From Marinobacter maroccanus (lineage in GTDB: Bacteria; Pseudomonadota; Gammaproteobacteria; Pseudomonadales; Oleiphilaceae), in contig NZ_PSSX01000001.1 in NCBI RefSeq assembly GCF_002933275.1, positions 484,995 through 548,994 on the forward strand: 64,000 nt of DNA, read 5' to 3'. This document shows, piece after piece, positions 23,150 through 31,932 of the stretch. Both the position numbers and the translations under genes were made by a program. Below the pieces are notes generated by a model that worked only from the letters and a program-made list of their open reading frames with translations, ran no database searches and was not told where the DNA came from. How positions within the stretch are numbered: the first letter of the stretch is position 1; every line of letters begins with the position of its first letter.

Positions 23150-23529
23150 CGTTCAAGGTGAAGCTGCTGGTCATTGCTGTTGTGCTGGCTGGTGTTGGCC
23201 TTGGTGGCTGGACTGCACGTGGCTGGTTCGAGGATGCCAAGCGCCTGGCCATAGTTGAGGACAGGCAGGAGCTGGCCGAGCAGATCCGGGGCGATATCTC
23301 TGGCATAGCCCAGACCGTAGAGGCTCGGCTGGGTGAGCTTCGGGCCAATGAGCGCATTATCGATCGGGGAATCATTCGTGAGATCCAGAAGCCTATCTAC
23401 CAGCGTGTTTGTGCTGAGCCTGATGTTGTCCGCCTGCTCAACGCAGCCCTCCGGGGTGAGTCTGTCCCCGGACCAGCAGAACCTTCTGTTGAAGTGCCCG
23501 GCGGTACCAGCCCAGCTGGGGAACGGTAA
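23146..23529 (+). CDS. Rz: Rz-like inner-membrane spanin (127 aa)
   Basis: An N-terminal membrane anchor (LLVIAVVLAGVGLGGWTARG) is followed by a periplasmic helical region (DAKRLAIVEDRQELAEQIRG) and a C-terminal RVCAEPDVVRLLNAALRG, the typical i-spanin layout. It spans the periplasm with Rz1 to disrupt the outer membrane. The ATGA at 23146 overlaps the holin-like gene; the Rz1 gene is embedded in its 3' half in the +1 frame. Confidence 0.8.
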   Translation: MTFKVKLLVIAVVLAGVGLGGWTARGWFEDAKRLAIVEDRQELAEQIRGDISGIAQTVEARLGELRANERIIDRGIIREIQKPIYQRVCAEPDVVRLLNAALRGESVPGPAEPSVEVPGGTSPAGER

Positions 23530-23626
23530 GGGGCAGGAGATGGTGCTGGTGATCAAGGAGGTTGCATCCATCTATCACAGTTGCGCTACCAGGCATAACG
23601 GCTTGGTGGATGCACTCGAGGAGTAG
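23378..23626 (+). CDS. Rz1: Rz1-like outer-membrane spanin lipoprotein, nested in Rz
   Basis: In the +1 frame relative to Rz, GTG at 23378 starts a lipoprotein signal MRSRSLSTSVFVLSLMLSAC with lipidated Cys20; ggggaa lies 7 bp upstream. The mature part is short and polar and contains CPAVPAQLGNGKG and the helical VIKEVASIYHSCATRHNGLV. Starts further upstream would place acidic residues in the signal; the GTG at 23405 leaves too short a signal. The nested Rz/Rz1 architecture is as in lambda and P2. Confidence 0.78.
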   Translation: MRSRSLSTSVFVLSLMLSACSTQPSGVSLSPDQQNLLLKCPAVPAQLGNGKGQEMVLVIKEVASIYHSCATRHNGLVDALEE

Positions 23627-23630
23627 TTCA

Positions 23631-24014
23631 GTGCCACAAGCGATACCAAGGCCATGCCGTACCGGTACCTGTTCCAACGTGACTACCAACCGGAATGGTT
23701 ACTGTGAAGAGCACCAGGCCAAGGCTAGTGGCTGGCTGAATCAGGATCGTGGCAGCAGTTCCCAGCGTGGCTATGGTGGCAGGTGGAAGCGTATACGTGT
23801 GCGCATCATGCGCAGGGATAAGGCCCTGTGCCAGCCCTGCAAGGCAGAGGGTAAGGTGATGCCTGCCGTGGCAGTTGACCACATCGTACCGAAGGCTGAG
23901 GGCGGTACCGATGCTGATGAAAACCTTCAGGCAATTTGCAAGCTTTGTCACAAACTGAAAACCGAGGAAGAGTCCCGGCGGGCCCGGGGGCGGGGTCAAA
24001 ACTTTCAGGCGTGA
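23631..24014 (+). CDS. HNH endonuclease
   Basis: The 127-aa protein has the HNH core: C-x-x-C in LCQPCKAEG, AVDHIVPKAEGG with the catalytic histidine, NLQAICKLCHKLK with the second zinc pair. HNH proteins directly before terminase genes are required for cos-type DNA packaging in HK97-like phages. GTG at 23631 follows gaggag; frames beginning further upstream overlap Rz1. Confidence 0.9.
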   Translation: MPQAIPRPCRTGTCSNVTTNRNGYCEEHQAKASGWLNQDRGSSSQRGYGGRWKRIRVRIMRRDKALCQPCKAEGKVMPAVAVDHIVPKAEGGTDADENLQAICKLCHKLKTEEESRRARGRGQNFQA

Positions 24015-24099
24015 GTACCGTCGACCGCTCACCGTCCGTGATTTTTTTCGATGGCAAAATTGAGGTAGGGGGGGTATCCGAAAGGGTGCCCCTTTTTTT

Positions 24100-24561
24100 A
24101 TGACTGCAGGACGTAGACCAAAGCCAGCACAGCTCAAAGTCCTGGAAGGGAACTTCAGAAAAGACAGGGACAATCACGGCTCGAACGAGCAACGGCCGAT
24201 CGGTCTGCCGGATTGCCCGACTTGGTTGCCGCGTTCTGCGAAGAAGTACTGGAACCAGGTGGGGCCACAGCTGGAGAAGGCTGGCCTGATCTCCCTGCTG
24301 GACCAGGCGGCGTTCGCCGCTCACTGCGATTCCTACGGCAAGTTCGAAGAGATCACCAAGAAGCTGAAGCGCCTGGAAGACATGATCGACTACACGCCGC
24401 AGAACTATGCGGTGCAGTCGGTGTACTTCCAGATCCGGAACAAGCTTTGGGATCAGGTGATGAAGAGCGCGAACGAGTTCGGGCTCACGCCGGCGGGTGC
24501 TGGCAAGGTCAAGGCGCCGCCACAGGGGCAGCTGGATCTCGGCGGCTTTGAGGATATCTGA
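24100..24561 (+). CDS. Terminase small subunit, P27 family
   Basis: The 153-aa protein starts TAGRRPKPAQLKVLEGNFRK, the P27-family opening, with LPDCPTWLPRSAKKYWNQVG and DQAAFAAHCDSYGKFEEI. It recognises the packaging site and recruits the large subunit. It ends with an ATGA-type overlap with terL. The ribosome site is weak (aaaggg at long spacing). Confidence 0.88.
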   Translation: MTAGRRPKPAQLKVLEGNFRKDRDNHGSNEQRPIGLPDCPTWLPRSAKKYWNQVGPQLEKAGLISLLDQAAFAAHCDSYGKFEEITKKLKRLEDMIDYTPQNYAVQSVYFQIRNKLWDQVMKSANEFGLTPAGAGKVKAPPQGQLDLGGFEDI

Positions 24562-26246
24562 TGGCGAGGGATTACGTCGCCATTGCTCTGGAGTATGCCA
24601 ACGCGGTGGTGAGTGGTGAGCTCCCGGCCTGTAAGTGGGTGCAGCTTGCGTGCCATCGCCAGCTGCGAGATCTGGACCGGGAAGGGACGGCGGATTTTCC
24701 TTACTGGTGGGAGCCGGCGCTGGCGAACCGGGTTTGCCAGTTCATCGAGCTGCTGCCACACGTCAAAGGGGAGTGGGCCCGAGAGCGTAAACGGCTGGAG
24801 CTTCAGCCCTGGCAGATCTTCCGCCTGACCACCGTGTTTGGCTGGATCAACGAGGACGGGTACCGGCGATTCAAGACGGCCTACAACGAGATGCCTCGAA
24901 AGCAGGGCAAGTCATCCGAGACTTCAGGCGTTGGCCTGTATCTGCTTACCGCTGACGGTGAGCCGGGCGCCGAGGTCTACAGCGCTGCCACCACGCGGGA
25001 CCAGGCACAGATCACCTGGAAAGACGCCAAGCAGATGGTCGATCGCACGCCGGGACTGCAGGCTCGGTTCGGTGTGGCGACCAGCTCGCACACGGTTTTC
25101 GTTGAACACACCAACAGCGTGTTCCGGTCACTTAGTCGGGACCAGGGCGGCAACCACGACGGTTTGAACGTCCACGGCGGCCTGATCGATGAGCTCCACG
25201 CTCACAAGACGCGGGAGATCTTCGACGTTATCGAGACCGGTACCGGCGCCCGGAAGCAGCCGCTGCTGTGGTTGATCACCACGGCTGGCTTCAACCGGGC
25301 CGGGATCTGCTATGAGCAACGCGCATATGTGACCAAGATCCTGGAGGGCGTCGTCCAGGATGAGAGTTACTTCGGGATCATCTACACGATCGACGATGAC
25401 GACGACTGGACAGATCCGTCGAGCTGGGCCAAGGCGAACCCGAACTGGAATGTTTCGGTGAACCCTGAGGACATCGAGCGGAAGGCGCGCAAGGCCATGA
25501 CCATGGCGGCGGCCACTAACAACTTTCTGACCAAGCATCTGAACGTTTGGGTGAACGCTGACACGGCCTGGATGGATCTGCAGGCGTGGGACAAGTGCGG
25601 CAACCCGGAGAGGACGCTCGACCAGTATCAGGGCCGCAAGTGCTGGATCGGGCTGGACCTGGCCAGCAAGATCGATGTCGCAGCGCTGGTTCTGCTGTTT
25701 GAGGACGATGATGGCTGGTCTGTTTTCGGGCGCTATTACATCCCGGAGGACGCGGCGGACGAAGGCCGCAATCAGCACTATGCCGGCTGGGCCCGACAAG
25801 GTCTGGTTACGCTGACGCCGGGGTGTGTCACTGATTTCGCGTTCATTGAAGAGGATCTACGGGAGTTCGCCAGCCGCTTCGACATTCAGGATGTTGCCTT
25901 CGATCCCTGGCAGGCGACCTACCTGGCAACGCGAATGCAGGAGGAAGGGTTGCCCATGGTGGAGTACCGGCAAACGGTGGCCAACATGAGCGAACCGATG
26001 AAGACCTTGGAGGCGCTGACGCTAGACGGCAAGCTCCGCCACAACGGCGATCCGGTGCTGACCTGGATGATGTCCAACGTGGTGGCACACCTGGATGCCA
26101 AGGACAACATCTATCCACGCAAAGAGTTTCCTGAAAACAAGATTGATGCGGTTGTGGCTCTGATCATGGCTCTCGGGCGGGCGATCCGCGCGGAGGGCGA
26201 TCAGATGCAGCCGTCCATTTACGACACTTCGGACGTGACATGCTGA
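24561..26246 (+). CDS. Terminase large subunit (TerL)
   Basis: The 561-aa packaging motor: an N-terminal ATPase with the Walker A-like EMPRKQGKSSET, Walker B in HGGLIDELHAHK and the coupling motif LWLITTAGFN, then an RNase H-like nuclease domain with GLDLASKIDVAALV, the aspartates of VAFDPWQATYLATRMQ and a final acidic residue near FPENKIDAVVAL. It translocates DNA into proheads and cuts it. Length and motifs match HK97/P27-associated TerL proteins. Confidence 0.95.
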   Translation: MARDYVAIALEYANAVVSGELPACKWVQLACHRQLRDLDREGTADFPYWWEPALANRVCQFIELLPHVKGEWARERKRLELQPWQIFRLTTVFGWINEDGYRRFKTAYNEMPRKQGKSSETSGVGLYLLTADGEPGAEVYSAATTRDQAQITWKDAKQMVDRTPGLQARFGVATSSHTVFVEHTNSVFRSLSRDQGGNHDGLNVHGGLIDELHAHKTREIFDVIETGTGARKQPLLWLITTAGFNRAGICYEQRAYVTKILEGVVQDESYFGIIYTIDDDDDWTDPSSWAKANPNWNVSVNPEDIERKARKAMTMAAATNNFLTKHLNVWVNADTAWMDLQAWDKCGNPERTLDQYQGRKCWIGLDLASKIDVAALVLLFEDDDGWSVFGRYYIPEDAADEGRNQHYAGWARQGLVTLTPGCVTDFAFIEEDLREFASRFDIQDVAFDPWQATYLATRMQEEGLPMVEYRQTVANMSEPMKTLEALTLDGKLRHNGDPVLTWMMSNVVAHLDAKDNIYPRKEFPENKIDAVVALIMALGRAIRAEGDQMQPSIYDTSDVTC

Positions 26247-26434
26247 TATCTATCCTGACGTTTCTCGTTGGCCTGGCGGGTGCTCTGCTGTTGGCCTTTG
26301 GTTCCTGGCTGGTGTTCCCGCCGGCCGGCTACATCGTTGGCGGGTTGCTTTGCCTGGTCTGGTCGTTCATGAGCGCGCGGGCCCTGGCTGTTCGCGATTT
26401 CCAGGCTAATCGCCAGCAGCGAGGTGACAGCTGA
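26240..26434 (+). CDS. Small membrane protein between terL and portal (64 aa)
   Basis: Two hydrophobic stretches (ILTFLVGLAGALLLAFGSWL and YIVGGLLCLVWSFMSARALA) in a 64-aa product that overlaps terL by 7 bp and touches the portal start. Small membrane proteins are found at this place in related prophages; function unknown. Confidence 0.6.
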   Translation: MLISILTFLVGLAGALLLAFGSWLVFPPAGYIVGGLLCLVWSFMSARALAVRDFQANRQQRGDS

Positions 26435-27699
26435 TGTTTCTCTCCAGCTTCTTTCAATCCAGCTCGACCAGTAGCCGGAGTCCGGGCGGTGACTGGAGCA
26501 ATTGGGTCAGCTCCATGTCTGGCCGCAACAGCGCTGCCGGCGCGATGGTCAACAAGGATACGGCGCTGGCTCTGACGGCTTTGCGTGGCTGCGTGACCCT
26601 GCTGGCAGAGTCTGTCGCACAACTTCCGTGCGAGCTGTACCGACGCACTGGCGACGGTAATCGGGAGCGGGCGACAGATCATCCGCTCTACGATGTCATC
26701 CACTCACAGCCGAATCGAAAGGACACCGCTTTCGAGTATTACGAACAGGCACAGGGTGCACTGGGTCTGGATGGCAACCACATCGCCCTGATTGATCGTG
26801 ATGGTGCGGGCTATGTGCGGGAGCTGATCCCGATCAGTAATACCAAAGTGCGAGTGCTCAAAGGCAACGATGGCATGCCGTACTACCACCTGATCGACCA
26901 GAACGAAATCCTGCCATCCCGGATGGTGCACCACGTAAAGGGGTTCTCCCTGGATGGTTTCGTTGGTGTGTCTCCGATCGAGACCAATGCAGACGCCATC
27001 GGACTGGCGATCGCCACGGAAGAGCATGCCTCTGCCGTTTTCTCTCGCGGTACCACGATGTCAGGGGTGATTGAGCGGCCACGGGAAGCGGCGCCGATTA
27101 CGGACCAGGCGAAGCTGGACCGGCTGCTGGGCAAGTTCGCGGAGCGCCACAGCGGCATTCGCAATATGTTCAGCGTGGCGATGCTTCAGGAGGGGATGAC
27201 TTATAAACAGCTGGCCATGGACAACGAGAAGGCCCAGCTGCTGGAGAGCCGGAAGCATTCCTCTGTGACCATCTGCCAGATGTATAAAGTTCCGCCGCAC
27301 ATGATCCAGATGATGGACCGGGCGACGTTCAACAACATCGAGCACATGGGGCTGCAGTTCGTGATCTATACGTTGCTGCCCTGGATCAAGCGGCACGAGG
27401 CCGCGATGATGCGGGATCTGCTTCTGCCCTCTGAGCGCGCCAACCTCTACATCGAGTTCAACGTGAGCGGGCTGCTGCGTGGGGATCAGAAGTCTCGCTA
27501 TGAAGCCTACGCGATCGGCCGGAACTGGGGCTGGCTCTCTGCCAACGACGTGCGCCGGCTTGAGAACATGCCGCCGATTCAGGGCGGTGATCGCTATCTC
27601 TCTCCGCTGAATATGGCTGAGCCTGGCAATTCTGCCAGCGCGCTGAACGCCACTCCCGACCAAATGAAAGAGATTGAGGACATTCTATGCCGCGCCTGA
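26434..27699 (+). CDS. HK97-family portal protein
   Basis: The 421-aa portal forms the dodecameric DNA gate at one capsid vertex. Recognisable blocks include LTALRGCVTLLAESVAQLPC near the N-terminus, DHPLYDVIHSQPN, the middle LESRKHSSVTICQMYKVPPH and TFNNIEHMGLQFVIYTLLPW, and the C-terminal ENMPPIQGGDRYLSPLNM. It overlaps the protease gene by 13 bp. Confidence 0.95.
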   Translation: MFLSSFFQSSSTSSRSPGGDWSNWVSSMSGRNSAAGAMVNKDTALALTALRGCVTLLAESVAQLPCELYRRTGDGNRERATDHPLYDVIHSQPNRKDTAFEYYEQAQGALGLDGNHIALIDRDGAGYVRELIPISNTKVRVLKGNDGMPYYHLIDQNEILPSRMVHHVKGFSLDGFVGVSPIETNADAIGLAIATEEHASAVFSRGTTMSGVIERPREAAPITDQAKLDRLLGKFAERHSGIRNMFSVAMLQEGMTYKQLAMDNEKAQLLESRKHSSVTICQMYKVPPHMIQMMDRATFNNIEHMGLQFVIYTLLPWIKRHEAAMMRDLLLPSERANLYIEFNVSGLLRGDQKSRYEAYAIGRNWGWLSANDVRRLENMPPIQGGDRYLSPLNMAEPGNSASALNATPDQMKEIEDILCRA

Positions 27700-28619
27700 T
27701 CAATTATCCGCATGTAGCGTCCATGGTATTTGGCGTGCCGCTGTTCGCCACGCCGGCACTGGTAACCGCTGTGAAATCCGTTCTTGAGCCTCGTCTCCTT
27801 GGTAAGGACACCGGCTCCGTTGAGTCCATGGCACCGCTGGCGCTGATGGATGAGGAGCAGCGGGCAGCTCAGCCGGAGCGATCCGCGAACCAGTTGGCTG
27901 TGATTCCGGTTCACGGAATTCTGGTACCGCGCCGGGGTGAGATCACCGAAAGCTGTGAAGAGCTGGTTTCCTATGAGCTTTTGCGATCGCAGATTGAATC
28001 GGTGCGGCATAACGACCAGGTGGCGGAAATTATCCTGGATTTCCACACCGGCGGTGGCTCCGCGCTCGGATGCAAGGAAGCGGCTGATTACATCCGCATG
28101 GTGTCTGCTGAAAAGCCAATCACAGCGCTGATCAACTTCGCGGCCTGCTCGGCAGGGTATTTCCTGGCCTCTGCTTGCTCACGGATCGTCGCCAGCCCTA
28201 CGTCAATGGTTGGGTCCATCGGCGTAATTATCGAAACCTACGATGTGAGCCGTGCCGAAGAAGCTGCCGGCATCAAGTTCAACACCTTCTTTCGGGGAGG
28301 GCACAAGAACGATGCCTCACCCCATGAGCCCATTACAGACCAGGCCACCCTGGAGATCGGGCGTCGGCTGGACGCGGCCTACGAAATGTTTACCACGTCG
28401 GTTGCGGAGTATCGCGGCCTGGACGTGGAAGCGGTGGTGGCTACCGAGGCAAAGGTCTTTTCCGCGAAAGAGGCGCTCAGCCTGAAATTGATCGACGAGA
28501 TCGCGCCCGCTCAGGACGCGGTGAATGCCATTGCAGCAAGCTACCGGCAAACCGAACAGGGCGGGAGCCGGCGAATCTCCGCGCAAGCTCATGCCCTGAA
28601 TACCCAATGCCAGCTCTAG
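27687..28619 (+). CDS. Head maturation protease, S49 (SppA/lambda C-like) family
   Basis: The 310-aa serine protease should process the scaffold and capsid precursor. Blocks: AVIPVHGILVPR, EIILDFHTGGGSALG (oxyanion region), the nucleophile serine in FAACSAGYFLASACSRIVAS and SMVGSIGVI, with the general-base lysine expected further on. Use of an S49 protease rather than the usual ClpP- or U35-type enzyme with an HK97 capsid is common in this phage group. Confidence 0.9.
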   Translation: MPRLINYPHVASMVFGVPLFATPALVTAVKSVLEPRLLGKDTGSVESMAPLALMDEEQRAAQPERSANQLAVIPVHGILVPRRGEITESCEELVSYELLRSQIESVRHNDQVAEIILDFHTGGGSALGCKEAADYIRMVSAEKPITALINFAACSAGYFLASACSRIVASPTSMVGSIGVIIETYDVSRAEEAAGIKFNTFFRGGHKNDASPHEPITDQATLEIGRRLDAAYEMFTTSVAEYRGLDVEAVVATEAKVFSAKEALSLKLIDEIAPAQDAVNAIAASYRQTEQGGSRRISAQAHALNTQCQL

Positions 28620-28642
28620 CCACGCGGCGGAGCAGCTAACCG

Positions 28643-28666
28643 GGCGGCCAATTGGCCGCCTTTTTT
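28643..28666 (+). terminator. Terminator between protease and capsid genes
   Basis: ggcggccaa/ttggccgcc is an 18 bp perfect palindrome followed by six T residues, 23 bp after the protease stop. In a Q-modified transcript it would be read through; in its absence it would insulate the capsid gene. Confidence 0.8.
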
Positions 28667-28692
28667 ATACCTGAAAGAAAGAGGAAAGCGAC

Positions 28693-29976
28693 ATGGATCC
28701 GATCGAAGAACTCCGCCGCAAGAGAGCGGAAGTAAACCAGAAAGTCCAGGCTCTGGCAGCTGCTGAACAGGAAAGCGGGGAGCTGACTGCTGAGCAGCTG
28801 GCAGAATTCGACTCACTGAAGGCAGAGTTTGATCAGCTGTCCCAGCGGATGGAGCGCGCTGAACAGGTCGAGCGCATGCAGGCCGCTGCAGCCCAGCCGG
28901 TTCGTCCTTCTGCCAACAACGCCCCTGCAGTTCACATCAAGCCTGAGCTCAAGCAGTACCCGGGCGCCAGCGCTGCACGGATGGTGATGTCGATCGCAGC
29001 CGGTGGCGGCAACCTCACGGATGCGGTGAAGTTCGCCCGTAACGAGATCGGTGATATGGACGTTGCCATGGCCATGGAAACCGGTGGTGGATCCGGTGGC
29101 GCCCTGGTGCCCGACAACATGCACGATGAGGTTATCGAACTGTTGCGTCCACGTACTGTGGTTCGCCAGCTGGGTGCCCGGAATGTACCGCTGCCGAATG
29201 GCAACCTGTCCATGCCGCGCATGAGCTCTGGCGCTACCGCCGGCTATGTGGGTGAGGGCAATGATGTTCTGGCAAGCGAGGGCAGCACCGATGACGTGAA
29301 CCTGTCTGCAAAGACCATGATCACGCTGGTGCCGATGTCCAACCAGCTGATCGGTCGAGCGGGCTTCCGGATCGAGCAGATCGTCCTGAACGACATGATC
29401 AACGCCATGGCGGTTCGTGAAGACAAGGCCTTCCTCCGGGATGACGGCACCAGCAACACGCCTAAAGGCTTTAAAGCTACTGCCACTGATGCCAGCCGAA
29501 CCGTTCCCTGGTCTGGTACCGCTGATCTGGCCACGATCGATGCCTACCTCGACAGCCTGATCCTGCAGCTGATGAACAGTGACAGCCTGCTTATTCAGCC
29601 CGGCTGGGCTCTGTCTCCGCGCAGCTATATGAAGCTGTTTGGCCTGCGGGATGGCAATGGCAACAAGGTCTATCCGGAGCTTGCCCAGGGCATGCTGAAG
29701 GGCTACCCGATTCAGCACACCACCACCATCCCGACCAACCTTGGCGCCGGTACCAATGAGTCCGAGATTTATTTCGCGGACTGGAACGACGTGGTGATCG
29801 GTGAGCAGGAGAACATGAAGGTCGATTTCTCCCGCGAGGCTACCTACAAGGACTCCGGCGGCAACCTGGTGTCTGCGTTTTCCCGTAACCAGTCCGTGGT
29901 TCGTGTGGTGGCTGAGCACGATATCGGCTTCCGCCACCTGGAAGGTCTGGTTCTGGGTACCGCAGTTACCTGGTAA
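28693..29976 (+). CDS. HK97-family major capsid protein
   Basis: The 427-aa precursor has an N-terminal coiled-coil delta/scaffold domain (residues ~1-75, IEELRRKRAEVNQKVQALAA and a Q/E-rich helix), then the HK97 shell fold: GGGSGGALVPDNMHDEVIEL, PNGNLSMPRMSSGATAGYVG, DKAFLRDDGTSNTPKG and PRSYMKLFGLRDGNGNKVYP. The upstream protease would remove the scaffold. Gaaagaggaaagcgac precedes the ATG. Confidence 0.95.
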   Translation: MDPIEELRRKRAEVNQKVQALAAAEQESGELTAEQLAEFDSLKAEFDQLSQRMERAEQVERMQAAAAQPVRPSANNAPAVHIKPELKQYPGASAARMVMSIAAGGGNLTDAVKFARNEIGDMDVAMAMETGGGSGGALVPDNMHDEVIELLRPRTVVRQLGARNVPLPNGNLSMPRMSSGATAGYVGEGNDVLASEGSTDDVNLSAKTMITLVPMSNQLIGRAGFRIEQIVLNDMINAMAVREDKAFLRDDGTSNTPKGFKATATDASRTVPWSGTADLATIDAYLDSLILQLMNSDSLLIQPGWALSPRSYMKLFGLRDGNGNKVYPELAQGMLKGYPIQHTTTIPTNLGAGTNESEIYFADWNDVVIGEQENMKVDFSREATYKDSGGNLVSAFSRNQSVVRVVAEHDIGFRHLEGLVLGTAVTW

Positions 29977-30029
29977 TCCCATGGCGGCGTACTGCCGCCA
30001 TTCATTTTTTCTCATCAGGAGTATGAGTC

Positions 30030-30254
30030 ATGGCTGAACCAACGAAGAAAGACGAGGCCGCAAAGGATCAGGCTGCACCAAAAGCCGACAAGGTTGTTAT
30101 TACCTTCACCAAGCCGTGGAGCCGCTACAGCCGGGGCGATGTGGCCGGCTTCAGTGCGGATGAGGCGGAGCGCCTGGTCAAGGGCAAGGTGGCTGTGAAG
30201 GGCACCAAGCTGCCGGCAAGCAAAGCCGATCAGGAACCTGAACCGAAAGCCTAA
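30030..30254 (+). CDS. Small lysine-rich head-region protein (74 aa)
   Basis: A lysine/alanine-rich N-terminus (KKDEAAKDQAAPKADK) precedes a compact domain VVITFTKPWSRYSRGDVAGF ending DEAERLVKGK. The last part resembles the small family found near capsid or tail-tube genes (compare 33202-33351). Function unknown; a head decoration or assembly role is only a guess. Ggagtatgagtc precedes the ATG. Confidence 0.65.
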   Translation: MAEPTKKDEAAKDQAAPKADKVVITFTKPWSRYSRGDVAGFSADEAERLVKGKVAVKGTKLPASKADQEPEPKA

Positions 30255-30291
30255 CGGAATGCCGGCTACGGCCGGCTGAGGAACTGTCCGC

Positions 30292-30825
30292 ATGATCACT
30301 GTTGAAGAGGCCAAGGCGCACTGCCGGATCGAGCACGATGCCGAGGACGGTCTGGTTTCGTCCCTGATCGCTGCTGCCTTCCGGCAGATCGAAAACCGGA
30401 CTGGCCAAGCCTTCGAAAAGGTTGACGGTGCAGAGATGGTTCTCGATGCGCTGCCCTCAGGCACTGGCGGAATTGAGTTGAAGTGGACTCCCGTTCGCGC
30501 TGTGAACCAGGTGGTGTATCTGGATCCGCTGGGTGGGGAGCAGACCCTGTCGGCTGGCGATCTTTCTCTGGATGGGCGCGGGGTGTACCCCGTGCTCTAT
30601 CCAGCGGCTGAATGGCCCGCGAGTAAATCGCAACGGGCCTCCGTGAAGGTAACCGCCGATATCGGGCACGCAGAGCTGCCTGCTGATGTGCGGGCAGCTG
30701 CTTTGCTGATCGTTGGGCACCTGTATGAGAACCGGGAAGCCGTTGTGATCGGCACGATCGCTACGGATCTGCCCATGGGAGTTGAGCTTCTGCTCGCTCC
30801 CTACGTCATCCACAGGATGGGTTGA
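30292..30825 (+). CDS. Head-tail connector (gp6-like)
   Basis: The 177-aa protein starts MITVEEAKAHCRIEHDAEDG, characteristic of phage gp6-like head-tail connectors (TIGR02215/PF05135 type), with IAAAFRQIENRTGQAF and the C-terminal AALLIVGHLYENREAVVIG. It attaches below the portal and builds the neck. Confidence 0.9.
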   Translation: MITVEEAKAHCRIEHDAEDGLVSSLIAAAFRQIENRTGQAFEKVDGAEMVLDALPSGTGGIELKWTPVRAVNQVVYLDPLGGEQTLSAGDLSLDGRGVYPVLYPAAEWPASKSQRASVKVTADIGHAELPADVRAAALLIVGHLYENREAVVIGTIATDLPMGVELLLAPYVIHRMG

Positions 30826-30826
30826 T

Positions 30827-31378
30827 ATGCAGGCTGGGAAACTGAAAGACCGCGTAACGCTTTACGGGGCCCGGACAGGAGAAAATGAGCCTTCCTGGCC
30901 TGTTGTCGGCACTGCATGGGCAGGGTTCCAGGAGCCTCGCAGTGTTGGCCGTGCCGAACCGAGTGGCATTCGCGCGGTAGACAGCACCTTCGTTCGCATG
31001 CGCTACCGCCCGGATGTAGAGCAGGGACAGCTGATTCAGCGTGGTGCCGACTGGTACATCATCGAATCTGTTGAGCCTGGCCAGAGCCGCAGTGAGCTTG
31101 CGATTTCTGCCAGGAGGATCATTGGCCACGCCGCACAGTATCGCCAGAAGAGTGAGGTTGTGGATGTTCCGGTGCTGGCGTTTCTCACGCGCGAAAACAT
31201 ATACGTTGGGCCGATGAATGAGCCCCGGTACCAGATCGAGCTTTTCCAGCCTCAGTTGCCCTACCCATGGGGCCGGCGTGGCGATCAGATCACAACCAGA
31301 GGCGTGACCTACGTTGTTGACGGTGTTGTCGAGGGAAGCGACGACGGTGTGACTTTGCGGGTTATGGGAACAGTCTGA
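30827..31378 (+). CDS. Head-closure / head-tail adaptor protein, two-part (183 aa)
   Basis: The first ~105 residues (AGKLKDRVTLYGARTGENEP then FVRMRYRPDVEQGQLIQRGA and WYIIESVEPG) match the SPP1 gp16-like stopper/adaptor family, which is normally ~110 aa long. About 75 more residues follow, including YVGPMNEPRYQIELFQPQLP and a strand-rich end. This extra domain is unrecognised. The stop overlaps the next start (TGATG). Confidence 0.8.
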   Translation: MQAGKLKDRVTLYGARTGENEPSWPVVGTAWAGFQEPRSVGRAEPSGIRAVDSTFVRMRYRPDVEQGQLIQRGADWYIIESVEPGQSRSELAISARRIIGHAAQYRQKSEVVDVPVLAFLTRENIYVGPMNEPRYQIELFQPQLPYPWGRRGDQITTRGVTYVVDGVVEGSDDGVTLRVMGTV

Positions 31379-31932
31379 TGGCTCGTCGGCAGCCCGCCAT
31401 CCAGTTGGACGGTCTGGAGTCGGTACTGGAGAGCCTGGAGGATCAGCCCCAGGCAATCCGGAGGGCGTCACGCGCTGCAATCAACGATCAGGGGCGGGAG
31501 AGCAAGCGCGAACTTGCGGAGATCATCTCGCGGGACGGCATCTCCAGAGCAAAGGCAGGTGGCCAGATTGGTCTCCGTCGGGCGACGAATAAACAGCCTA
31601 TCGCAGTATTGGCTCCAACCAGTCGTCGAATCCCTTTCAGATATTGGAAAACGACCACGCGAACGACTGACAGCACCGGCACCCGGGCCAGTGTCTGGAT
31701 TCGCAAGGGCGGTCAGCTCATGCGGGTATGGGGCTTTGTAAACCCGAAGGCAAAGAAGCGCACCATCCTGACTCGCCATCGGAAGGCTGGAGAGGATCGG
31801 ATCCAGCCAGCAGCTGGCCACAGCATCAAGTTGCACTTCCAGGCTGCAGCCGATGACCGGTTCCGGAAATCTGTGGGCGAGAGCCTGAGCGACAAATTCA
31901 TCCGACGTTACAACGAGCAGCTGAAAAAATGA
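31378..31932 (+). CDS. Minor tail protein Z-like / tail completion protein (184 aa)
   Basis: A basic protein with an N-terminal helix (LDGLESVLESLEDQPQAIRR ASRAAINDQG) and RxxLAEIISRDGISRAKAG, resembling prophage minor tail protein Z (PF06763) or HK97 gp10-like tail completion proteins. Position between adaptor and tail terminator agrees. The assignment to one of the two families is uncertain. Confidence 0.7.
   Translation: MARRQPAIQLDGLESVLESLEDQPQAIRRASRAAINDQGRESKRELAEIISRDGISRAKAGGQIGLRRATNKQPIAVLAPTSRRIPFRYWKTTTRTTDSTGTRASVWIRKGGQLMRVWGFVNPKAKKRTILTRHRKAGEDRIQPAAGHSIKLHFQAAADDRFRKSVGESLSDKFIRRYNEQLKK

Noticed and set aside
28813..30015. 400-aa open frame opposite the capsid gene
   Set aside because: The plus strand encodes a clear HK97 capsid protein; the minus frame has no recognisable sequence.
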